DNA of 5,343 bases from Actinomycetales bacterium. Lineage in GTDB: Bacteria; Actinomycetota; Actinomycetes; Actinomycetales; BWSM-131. Within the stretch, counting starts at the first letter, position 1. Each line of letters begins with the position of its first letter. Under the pieces are notes generated by a model. It was not told the DNA's origin and searched no databases. It saw only the letters and a list, made by a program, of their open reading frames with translations. The position numbers were made by a program, and so were the translations under genes. Location of the stretch: the NCBI GenBank assembly GCA_030149025.1, contig JASBSH010000183.1, forward strand, positions 1 through 5,343, in the 5' to 3' direction. This document shows positions 1-5,343 of the stretch, piece after piece.

Positions 1-770
1 AGTTCCATCCGCCCCCGCGGTGGGGCGTTGTGCCCGCCGGCGACCGGCCCCTCCACCACGAAGCCGTCGGGGCGGGTCGTCTCGTCCCGGGCTAGGTAGG
101 CGGCCAGGACGTCCGCGGACACGATCGCCAGGAACTCCGGGCGACGCAGCGGGGGGAGGTCGGCCCCGAGGAGCCCGGCAGGGTCGACCTCTACCCGGTG
201 TGTCGCCTGGGACCCGTGCACGTCGACGGTCACACCGCCGCGGCGCCCGGCCGCGAGATCGTCCAATAGCCGCGGGATCTCGCGCGGGATGCCCGCACCC
301 ATCAGGACGTGATCGACCCCGGCGAGCATGGCGCCCAGCGCGGCCGCGGGCGTGGCCATCTGCACCTTCTCGAGGTAGTTCACCCCGACGAGTCCTTGGT
401 GCCCCTGCTTGGCCAGCCAGACCTCGACGAAGTTGGCGACCACCGTAAGCTGCTGCGTGGCCGGTGACTGCGTGAGGGTCAGTTTCGGCATCGGCCGGTA
501 AGGTGTCCCGTCCGCACGGCCACCGGCGCGGAAGTACTTGCGCCACACCTGTTCCGCGACGGCCGGCGAGGGGAAGTGGTCGAGTGCCCGCCGGACGTGA
601 CCGCCCGGGTCGCCGTCCTGGAGCCGGCGGGCCACGACGGTGTCCAGGGCGGTGCCGGAGACCACCCCGAGCTGGCCCGTGCGGGCAACCGCCGACGCGA
701 GCCGCCAGGACGATATGGCGATCCCCATCCCCCCTTGGATGACAACAGGGCGGCGCGCGGGATGCGACAT
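1..770 (-). CDS. Nitronate monooxygenase family FMN-dependent oxidase, N-terminal part (runs off left edge)
   Basis: I translated this by hand on the minus strand: 256 codons with no stop, open at the left edge, so the C-terminus is missing. The product looks like a COG2070 / 2-nitropropane dioxygenase-type TIM barrel, which oxidises alkyl nitronates with FMN and oxygen in the cytosol. Visible evidence: the N-terminal strand and phosphate-loop VVIQGGMGIAIS (residues 9-20), TGQLGVVSGTALD (31-43), DHVLMGAGIPREIPRLL (153-169) and EGPVAGGHNAPPRG (240-253). In characterised members the His of the AGGH motif (here His247) is the catalytic base. The ATG at 770-768 is chosen because AGGAG lies 5 bases upstream (780-776) and the family's usual N-terminus begins just there. 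A palindromic operator lies directly upstream. The true substrate is unknown; many members of this family are annotated by similarity only, and an enoyl-reductase-like or other flavin role is possible. Confidence 0.88.
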   Translation of the reverse strand, partial: MSHPARRPVVIQGGMGIAISSWRLASAVARTGQLGVVSGTALDTVVARRLQDGDPGGHVRRALDHFPSPAVAEQVWRKYFRAGGRADGTPYRPMPKLTLTQSPATQQLTVVANFVEVWLAKQGHQGLVGVNYLEKVQMATPAAALGAMLAGVDHVLMGAGIPREIPRLLDDLAAGRRGGVTVDVHGSQATHRVEVDPAGLLGADLPPLRRPEFLAIVSADVLAAYLARDETTRPDGFVVEGPVAGGHNAPPRGRME

Positions 771-786
771 GAGGTCTCCTCGGAAT

Positions 787-815
787 CTACGGTACCGTAA
801 CTTACGGTTCCGTAG
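787..815. promoter_or_regulatory. Nested palindromic operator upstream of the nitronate monooxygenase gene (TetR-type likely)
   Basis: Two 12-base palindromes stand side by side: TACGGTACCGTA at 788-799 (perfect) and TACGGTTCCGTA at 803-814 (one symmetric pair mismatched), 15 bases centre to centre. Together they form a 29-base palindrome centred on base 801 in which 13 of 14 pairs match, with the perfect core ACCGTAA-C-TTACGGT at 794-808. It begins 17 bases upstream of the ATG at 770 and overlaps a weak -10-like TAGATT (minus strand, 789-784), so a bound protein should block transcription. Overlapping palindromes of this size are typical of TetR-family repressors binding as two dimers. That assignment is inference, and no regulator gene for it is in the window. 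It could also act on the plus-strand transglycosylase gene, whose start is 236 bases away. Confidence 0.72.
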
Positions 816-832
816 GTTTCCGTGCCGCGCAA

Positions 833-866
833 GGACCGGCCAGGGCCGAAAGTCCCGTGCCGGTCC
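833..866. repeat. Hairpin in the spacer between the operator and the transglycosylase gene
   Basis: GGACCGGC (833-840) and GCCGGTCC (859-866) are a perfect 8-base inverted repeat around an 18-base loop. The loop itself can close a GGG/CCC pairing (843-845 with 854-856) over CCGAAAGT. There is no T-run on either side. If the plus-strand gene is transcribed from the operator region, this would sit in its 5' leader; otherwise it is simply upstream of the divergent promoter. The rest of the 816-1050 spacer shows no convincing gene, RNA or ribosome binding site. Confidence 0.4.
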
Positions 867-1050
867 CGGTCGCGCTCCGCCGGTGCAGATCCGCTGGTGA
901 CCACGCCGCGACCGGAGCCGACGGCGCGAACCAGCGTGTCGACGTCCAGGAGGCCTTGCGCACCTGCGCGAGACGGTGGGCAACGGTTCGGGCACGAGTC
1001 AATCCTCACCCACAGCCGTGACCTTGCGCCGACCGGCTCGTTGGTGCGGT

Positions 1051-2457
1051 ATGGGCAGGCACCGGGCGAGGGACGGAGCGCGCACGCTCAGGGTCGACGT
1101 CGGGCGACTGGCGGCGCTCGTCCCCGTCGCCGTACTCGTGGCAAGCACCGCCGCCGTCGCGGCCGACTCGCGCCGGGACCAGGCGTCGGCGTCCCCGGTG
1201 GTCGACACCGGGGGGCTGCCGGCCGTCCCGACCGCGCCGCTGGCCGAGCCGGGTAGCGTCACCGTCCCCGGCGCTCTGCCTGACGACATCCGGCCTGACG
1301 ACATCGGGACGCCGGCCAGGCAGGCACCGTCGCCGGGTGCCGGTGCGTCGGTGGTCGAGCCTGCGTCGCGCGGCGGCACCTCCGGTGGACCAGGGATCCC
1401 GGCGCGGGCGCTCCAGGCGTACCGGCACGCCGAGCGGCTGCTCGCGGCCGCCGACCCCGCCTGCCGGCTGGACTGGCCGCTCGTCGCGGCGATCGGGTAC
1501 GTCGAGTCGAGGCACGGCTCCTTCGGCGGCAACGTGCTCGACGAGGCCGGTGTCGCACGGCCGGGCATCATCGGCATCGCCCTCGACGGCAGCCGCGGCA
1601 CCGCCCGGATCGGGGACAGCGACGGCGGCGCCCTCGACCGCGACAGCGTCTTCGACCGCGCGGTGGGCCCGATGCAGTTCATCCCCGGCACCTGGCGGAT
1701 GGTCGGCGCGGACGCCGAGCTCGACGGTCGCCGCGACCCCCAAGACATCGATGACGCGGCCGCCGCGGCGGGCATCTACCTCTGCTCCGGCACCGGTGAC
1801 CTCAGCAGGAGCAGTGACCGGTATGCCGCGGTGTACCGCTACAACCACTCGGACGCCTACGTGCGGCAGGTGCTGGCGATCGCCGACTCCTACGGGCGTG
1901 GCGTGACCGAGTTGCCGGCCGGTGTGCGGGCGGCCGGGCGAAGTGGGGACGCCCGGGCGCTCGCCGCCCCCGGCGGTCGGAACGTGGACGGCGGCACGCG
2001 GCCAGCTTCGTCGGCTGGCGGTTCGAGTGCGGCTGGCTCGCCTTGGGGTGGGCCCGGTGGCCCGTCCGGGCCGGTGATGACGCCGGTGCCGCCGCCGTCC
2101 ACGGGCTCGGGTTCCGGCTCGGAAGGGGCGAGCGGGTCGCCGTCGGGGTCGAAGCCGCCGGCGTCCGGAGGTGGTCAACGGCCGCTGTCCGTGCCGGCGA
2201 CCACTTCCGGTGCGGGTGGGCTCGTCGGCGCCGTCGGCGGAGCGGTGGGTTCGGCAGGTGGCGCGGTGGGCGGTGCCGTCGGAGGTGGGGTCGGTGGAGT
2301 CAGCGGAGCGCTGCCCGGTGCGCCGGCACCCACGCCGTCCGCGACGTCCACGACCACGAGCGGGTCGGCGTCCCCGACATCGTCCGAGCCGAGCACGTCA
2401 CCGACGTGCGTGAACCTGCTCGGCATCCCGATCCTCTGCCCGCCACATAGCTCGTGA
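1051..2457 (+). CDS. Secreted lytic transglycosylase (SLT/MltB-like) with long low-complexity C-terminal tail
   Basis: Probable exported peptidoglycan lytic transglycosylase, cleaving the MurNAc-GlcNAc bond outside the membrane; 468 residues from this start. An Arg-rich n-region (1-19) precedes a hydrophobic stretch LAALVPVAVLVASTAAVAA (20-38) with a plausible signal peptidase site near AVA-AD; an uncleaved anchor is also possible. After a Pro/Ala/Asp linker comes the enzyme domain (about 117-285): AIGYVESRHGSFGG with Glu152 as predicted catalytic acid, AVGPMQFIPGTWR (204-216) and YRYNHSDAYV (262-271), all hallmarks of the family. Cys138 and Cys245 may form a disulfide. Residues 286-452 are Gly/Ser/Pro/Thr-rich, with a Gly-Val-Ala block at 387-422, and the protein ends in Cys453 and Cys463 around VNLLGIPIL. 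The start is uncertain: in-frame GTG codons at 976 and 1018 would add 25 or 11 residues, but none of the three has a clear ribosome binding site, and ATG 1051 gives the most normal signal sequence. Confidence 0.85.
   Translation: MGRHRARDGARTLRVDVGRLAALVPVAVLVASTAAVAADSRRDQASASPVVDTGGLPAVPTAPLAEPGSVTVPGALPDDIRPDDIGTPARQAPSPGAGASVVEPASRGGTSGGPGIPARALQAYRHAERLLAAADPACRLDWPLVAAIGYVESRHGSFGGNVLDEAGVARPGIIGIALDGSRGTARIGDSDGGALDRDSVFDRAVGPMQFIPGTWRMVGADAELDGRRDPQDIDDAAAAAGIYLCSGTGDLSRSSDRYAAVYRYNHSDAYVRQVLAIADSYGRGVTELPAGVRAAGRSGDARALAAPGGRNVDGGTRPASSAGGSSAAGSPWGGPGGPSGPVMTPVPPPSTGSGSGSEGASGSPSGSKPPASGGGQRPLSVPATTSGAGGLVGAVGGAVGSAGGAVGGAVGGGVGGVSGALPGAPAPTPSATSTTTSGSASPTSSEPSTSPTCVNLLGIPILCPPHSS
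1279..1308 (+). repeat. 15-base tandem duplication inside the transglycosylase gene
   Basis: CCTGACGACATCCGG (1279-1293) is followed at once by CCTGACGACATCGGG (1294-1308), 14 of 15 bases identical. It is in frame and encodes PDDIR-PDDIG in the linker between signal sequence and enzyme domain, so it lengthens the linker by five residues without touching the active site. Confidence 0.75.
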
Positions 2458-2518
2458 TCTTGCACTTGTGCAGGCCGCGGATTCACGAGGTCCTCGCCGG
2501 CGCCAGGCATCCTGCAAA

Positions 2519-2598
2519 CTTGAGCGACGTTCTGCAGACGTGCCAGTCGGGCGCTGAGCACGAATCGCCTGATCGGCGTCTGCAGAACGTCGCACAAG
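2519..2598. repeat. Long hairpin repeat, element A (same family as element B at 4583-4653)
   Basis: Arms 2519-2540 and 2577-2598 pair over 22 positions with a single A-A mismatch; the inner 17 pairs (2524-2540 with 2577-2593) are perfect. The loop is 36 bases. The left arm holds GCGACGTTCTGCAG (2524-2537), the right arm its reverse complement (2580-2593), and the loop holds GCGCTGAGCACGA (2551-2563). The same 14-mer pair and a 12-of-13 match to the loop block occur in element B, in the same orientation. It lies 61 bases after the transglycosylase stop and 78 bases after the stop of the convergent exporter gene. It has no T-run, so it is not a classical intrinsic terminator, although a stem of this length could protect 3' ends or stop polymerase from both sides. 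It resembles REP or small palindromic repeats in design; I do not recognise a named family. Confidence 0.8.
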
Positions 2599-2647
2599 AT
2601 GGGATCGAGGCCGGGGGTCGCGACCCGCCGAGGTGGCTAGATCCCAT
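2599..2647. terminator. Compound palindrome between convergent genes, possible bidirectional terminator
   Basis: ATGGGATC (2599-2606) pairs perfectly with GATCCCAT (2640-2647). Inside this loop sits a perfect 12-base palindrome GGGTCGCGACCC (2615-2626). It begins one base after element A and ends 29 bases before the end of the exporter gene, where two transcription units meet. There is no T-run, which is common for terminators in high-GC actinobacteria, but this also means the termination role is inference from position and folding alone. Confidence 0.3.
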
Positions 2648-2676
2648 GATCACCGCCGGCGGGTGGGGTCCGCTGG

Positions 2677-4011
2677 TCAGGCGGCGGAGGCCGTCTCCTC
2701 CGCCTCGCGGGCAGCGAGCTGGCGGCGCACCTTCTCGCGCTCCTCGGCGTCACTTCGCACGATCTGGACCAGGACGTGCGGGCGCTCGTTGCGGCGGAAC
2801 GACAGCTCAACACGCCGGTCGCGCAGGAGGTAGGCGATCGCTCCAAGGGCGGCGGCCAGGGAGACGAGGCCACCGACGGCGATCGTCCAGCGCGCTCCGA
2901 ACTCCTCGCCGACCCAACCGATGATCGGCGCACCGATAGGTGTACCCCCCAAGAAGATCGCCATGTACAGCGACATCACCCGCCCGCGCATGGCCGGGTC
3001 CGTCGTCATCTGCACGGTGGCGTTCGCGGCGGTCATCAGCGTCAGGGAGCTCAGACCCACGGGGATCAGGGAGACGGCGAAGAGCTCGTAGGTCGGCATC
3101 GTTGCGGCAAGTGTCGCGAAGACACCGAACGCTGCGGTGGCGGCGAGCAGCAGCCTGAGCGTCGGCTTCTCCCGACGAGCGGCGAGCAGTGCTCCGGCCA
3201 GCGAGCCGATCGCCATGATCGAGCCGAGCAGCCCGTACTCACTGGCACCCTTGTCGAACTCCAGGCGAGCCATCAGCGCCGTCGTCATCTGGAAGTTCAG
3301 GCCGAACGTCCCCACCAGCCCGATGAGCACCAGGATGAGGACAATGTCCGGCCGGCCCTTGACGTACCGCAGCCCGTCACGGATCTGGCCCTTGGCGCGC
3401 GCGGCTCGTGGCAAGGGGTTCAGTTCACGCACACGCATCTGCGTCAGCGACAGCACCGTGGCGAGGAACGTTACGCCGTTGATGATGAACACCGGGCCGG
3501 TGCCCACCTGGTAGATCAGGAGACCGGCGACGGCAGGGCCGATGAGCCGCCCCATGTGGAACGACGCGCTGTTCAGACCGACGGCATTAGGCAGCTTCTC
3601 GGCCGGCACCATCTCGGCGACGAAGATCTGCCGCGCCGGCGCATCGATCGCCGAGGTGCACCCCAGCAGCAGCGCGAGCAGGTAGACGTGCCACAGCTGT
3701 GCGGTGCCGGTGATCACCAGGGCACCGAGGATCAGGCCCCACAGGCCGGACAGCGCCTGGGTCGCGATCAGCAGCTTGCGTCGCGACAGCCGGTCGGCGA
3801 GCAGACCCGCGACCGGGCCGAGCACCAGCATCGGCCCGAACTGGAGGCCCGTCGTGATCCCGATGGCGATACCGGAGTTGTTGGTCAGCTGCGTGAGCAC
3901 GAGCCAGTCCTGGGCGACGCGCTGCATCCAGGTGCCGGTGTTCGACACCAAGGCACCCATCGCCCACAGCCGATAGTTGAAGACCTTGAGGGACGCGAAG
4001 GTCGGGCTCAC
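2677..4011 (-). CDS. DHA3-type major facilitator superfamily exporter
   Basis: A 444-residue integral membrane transporter, probably a proton-driven exporter of a drug or metabolite. It resembles the EntS / MFS_3 group: N-terminal FASLKVFNYRLWAMGALVSN followed by GTWMQRVAQDWLVL (26-39), the motif A-like loop GLLADRLSRRKLL (69-81) between helices 2 and 3, DAPARQIFVAEMV (123-135), GPAVAGLL (158-165), and the second-half loop PAMRGRVMSLY (339-349). The hydrophobicity fits about 12 helices, and the length is normal. After the last helix comes a charged cytosolic tail (397-444) ending in a Glu/Arg-rich helix. The start is GTG at 4011-4009, overlapping the MarR gene's TGA as GTGA; there is no strong ribosome binding site, so translation is probably coupled to the upstream gene. 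The substrate cannot be read from the sequence. The pairing suggests export of a compound that is also sensed by the MarR repressor. Confidence 0.9.
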   Translation of the reverse strand: MSPTFASLKVFNYRLWAMGALVSNTGTWMQRVAQDWLVLTQLTNNSGIAIGITTGLQFGPMLVLGPVAGLLADRLSRRKLLIATQALSGLWGLILGALVITGTAQLWHVYLLALLLGCTSAIDAPARQIFVAEMVPAEKLPNAVGLNSASFHMGRLIGPAVAGLLIYQVGTGPVFIINGVTFLATVLSLTQMRVRELNPLPRAARAKGQIRDGLRYVKGRPDIVLILVLIGLVGTFGLNFQMTTALMARLEFDKGASEYGLLGSIMAIGSLAGALLAARREKPTLRLLLAATAAFGVFATLAATMPTYELFAVSLIPVGLSSLTLMTAANATVQMTTDPAMRGRVMSLYMAIFLGGTPIGAPIIGWVGEEFGARWTIAVGGLVSLAAALGAIAYLLRDRRVELSFRRNERPHVLVQIVRSDAEEREKVRRQLAAREAEETASAA

Positions 4012-4481
4012 TGGGCGATCACCCGCCGCATGATCTCCACGGCCTGGGCCAGGACCTCACGCTCCTCGGGCTCGAGCTTCGCGAGCTGCTGAGCGAGCCA
4101 GGCGTCCCGCCGGCGCCGGGTCTCCTTGACCTCGTGGCGACCCTGCTCGGTGAGGGCGACGATCACCTGTCGGCGGTCGTCGGGGTCGTCGGCCCGCTGG
4201 ACGAGGCCGGCCTCCTCCAAGGCGTTGATGGTCCGGGTCATGGACGGCGGCTGCACGTGCTCGCGGTCGGCGAGCTCCCGCGGCGTGAGGGGACCGTGAT
4301 CGAGGGCTGCGAGCACGGAGTACTGGCCGTCGGTGAGCGCCTGGCTGCTGCGCTGCTGACGGATCCGTCGCACGGACCGCATCAGCGCGACGCGAAGCTC
4401 AGCGGCGAGCGGAGCCGGCCGGCACTGAGCGGGCTTCACCTGCGGCAGGGCCTCCGTGCTGACATCGGAGGCTGGGGACAT
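4008..4481 (-). CDS. MarR-family transcriptional repressor of the exporter operon
   Basis: A 157-residue winged-helix regulator, normal length for MarR. Segments in order: N-terminal dimerisation helix (about 24-48), SQALTDGQYSVLAALDHG (46-63), helix LTPRELADREHV (65-76), recognition helix QPPSMTRTINALEEAG (77-92), wing DPDDRRQVIVALTEQG (99-114) with the conserved D-x-R pattern, then a C-terminal dimerisation helix rich in Arg/Glu (115-155). It is first in a two-gene unit and overlaps the exporter by 4 bases, the classic local repressor-pump arrangement. I chose ATG 4481-4479 because a TATGCT box ends 6 bases before it, implying a leaderless start. An in-frame ATG at 4499-4497 (six residues longer, MTYANH) would lie inside the operator and upstream of the -10 box, and the frame stays open as far as 4700 without support. 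Binding of a small-molecule ligand that relieves repression is inferred from the family. Confidence 0.92.
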   Translation of the reverse strand: MSPASDVSTEALPQVKPAQCRPAPLAAELRVALMRSVRRIRQQRSSQALTDGQYSVLAALDHGPLTPRELADREHVQPPSMTRTINALEEAGLVQRADDPDDRRQVIVALTEQGRHEVKETRRRRDAWLAQQLAKLEPEEREVLAQAVEIMRRVIAQ

Positions 4482-4484
4482 GTG

Positions 4485-4512
4485 GTTAGCATAGGTCATT
4501 ACCCTTGCTAAC
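4485..4512 (-). promoter_or_regulatory. MarR operator overlapping a likely leaderless promoter
   Basis: GTTAGCA (4485-4491) and TGCTAAC (4506-4512) are perfect 7-base inverted arms separated by 14 bases. The inner GGTCATTACC is itself partly symmetric, so 11 of 14 pairs of the whole 28-base site match. On the minus strand, TATGCT (4493-4488) is a good -10 hexamer inside one arm, with TGTCGT 17 bases further upstream as a weak -35. Six bases after the -10 comes the ATG at 4481, which puts the transcription start at or next to the start codon. A MarR dimer here would block polymerase, giving autoregulation of the repressor-exporter unit. That the MarR protein of this window binds it is inferred from position. 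Confidence 0.75.
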
Positions 4513-4582
4513 GACATTCGAGGGTCGGATCTTCCACCATCCGGGTGACGGCACCACCCCGCTGCGCCACCACTCACAACGA

Positions 4583-4653
4583 CAGACCGCGACGTTCTGC
4601 AGCGGCGCCCCGGTGCGGTGAGCACGAGGGCAGCTGCAGAACGTCGCGGTCTG
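4583..4653. repeat. Long hairpin repeat, element B (same family as element A at 2519-2598)
   Basis: Arms 4583-4603 and 4633-4653 are a perfect 21-base inverted repeat with a 29-base loop. The left arm contains GCGACGTTCTGCAG (4589-4602), the right arm its complement (4634-4647), and the loop contains GCGGTGAGCACGA (4615-4627), which differs from element A's loop block at one base. The distance from the left 14-mer to TGAGCACGA is 16 bases here and 17 in A; on the other side it is 6 here and 16 in A, so the loop differs mainly on the right. The sequences outside the shared core differ in both arms yet remain complementary, so pairing rather than base identity appears to be kept. It sits 93 bases past the permease stop and about 70 bases upstream of the MarR operator. 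Confidence 0.82.
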
Positions 4654-4670
4654 CGGGACGGCGGGAGCCT

Positions 4671-4689
4671 GCCTCGGATCAGGCGAGGC
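4671..4689 (-). terminator. Short GC hairpin downstream of the permease gene, possible terminator
   Basis: GCCTCG (4671-4676) and CGAGGC (4684-4689) are perfect 6-base arms around a 7-base loop, 57 bases after the permease stop in its direction of transcription. There is no T-run after it, so termination here is uncertain; element B follows further downstream and might do the job instead. Confidence 0.35.
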
Positions 4690-4739
4690 CCATCAGGCAA
4701 GCACCTCAGGCAAGCCCCATCAGGCGGACACCGTCAAGC
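4679..4739 (-). repeat. Degenerate 13-14-base tandem repeat just after the permease gene
   Basis: On the plus strand TCAGGC recurs at 4679, 4693, 4706 and 4720, with a variant TCAAGC at 4734; the spacings are 14, 13, 14 and 14 bases. Read on the minus strand, the units resemble GCCTGATGGGGCTT. The row begins 7 bases past the permease stop codon and partly overlaps the short hairpin at 4671-4689. No coding function is visible. It may be a replication-slippage product or part of the 3' untranslated region. Confidence 0.6.
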
Positions 4740-4745
4740 GGCCGA

Positions 4746-5343
<598 letters not shown>

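Noticed and set aside
479..1009. Minus-strand open frame of 176 codons across the operator and the start of the nitronate monooxygenase gene
   Set aside because: It runs out of frame over the clear flavoprotein gene and through the operator; its translation is Arg/Ser/Pro-rich with no family motif.
1006..2178. Minus-strand open frame of 390 codons opposite the transglycosylase
   Set aside because: Its composition is an Arg/Gly/Ala/Pro shadow, while the plus strand shows catalytic motifs and a signal sequence.
2175..2597. Minus-strand open frame of 140 codons through element A (contains CDVLQT and RLQNVAQ)
   Set aside because: The peptide-like motifs are simply the two hairpin arms translated, and the rest is antisense to the transglycosylase tail.
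2454..2924. Plus-strand open frame of 156 codons through element A into the exporter gene
   Set aside because: The repeated SDVLQT / RLQNVAQ strings come from the inverted repeat arms, and the remainder is antisense shadow without a ribosome binding site.
2776..4092. Plus-strand open frame of 438 codons opposite the exporter and MarR genes
   Set aside because: The translation is extremely rich in Arg, Gln, His and Glu with no domain, the usual antisense shadow of a GC-rich membrane-protein gene.
2519..4653. Hairpins A and B as a CRISPR array or an insertion sequence's terminal repeats
   Set aside because: There are only two copies 2 kb apart with the whole exporter operon between, no regular spacers, no transposase and no target-site duplication; each copy is a complete palindrome in the same orientation rather than one inverted end each.
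4482..4700. N-terminal extension of the MarR frame to 230 codons
   Set aside because: It would read through the promoter, operator and element B; the extra residues are low in family similarity and precede a normal-length MarR protein.

Overview
The window is high-GC DNA with strong third-position G/C in its genes. Its MarR-controlled DHA3 exporter, nitronate monooxygenase, NCS2 purine permease and actinobacterial-type secreted transglycosylase suggest a high-GC actinomycete, plausibly in or near Pseudonocardiales. The lineage is inferred from style and gene content, not from a marker gene.

Layout, left to right. (1) 1-770, minus: the N-terminal 256 codons of an FMN-dependent nitronate monooxygenase, running off the left edge. 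Its start is preceded by a good ribosome binding site and by a nested palindromic operator (787-815) of the kind TetR-family repressors bind. (2) 816-1050: a spacer with one hairpin at 833-866. (3) 1051-2457, plus: a secreted lytic transglycosylase with a clear catalytic core, a long Gly/Ser/Pro-rich tail and an unusual Cys-bounded C-terminus. (4) 2458-2676: the spacer between convergent genes, holding a long hairpin (element A) and a compound palindrome. (5) 2677-4481, minus: a MarR-type repressor and a DHA3-type major facilitator exporter overlapping by 4 bases (GTGA). A palindromic operator covers the predicted -10 box, and the promoter geometry suggests a leaderless transcript. (6) 4513-4745: a spacer with a second long hairpin (element B), a short GC hairpin and a row of 13-14-base repeats. 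(7) 4746-5343, minus: the C-terminal part of an NCS2 purine permease, running off the right edge.

The genes are ordinary accessory and housekeeping functions: a drug or metabolite exporter with its own repressor, a base-uptake permease, a cell-wall enzyme and a flavin oxidase. The unexplained structure lies in the two gene-free spacers. Elements A and B share the 14-mer GCGACGTTCTGCAG in both stem arms and the 9-mer TGAGCACGA in the loop, in the same orientation. They therefore look like two members of one dispersed hairpin repeat family, each placed just downstream of a gene's 3' end. That family is the best candidate here for something undescribed.
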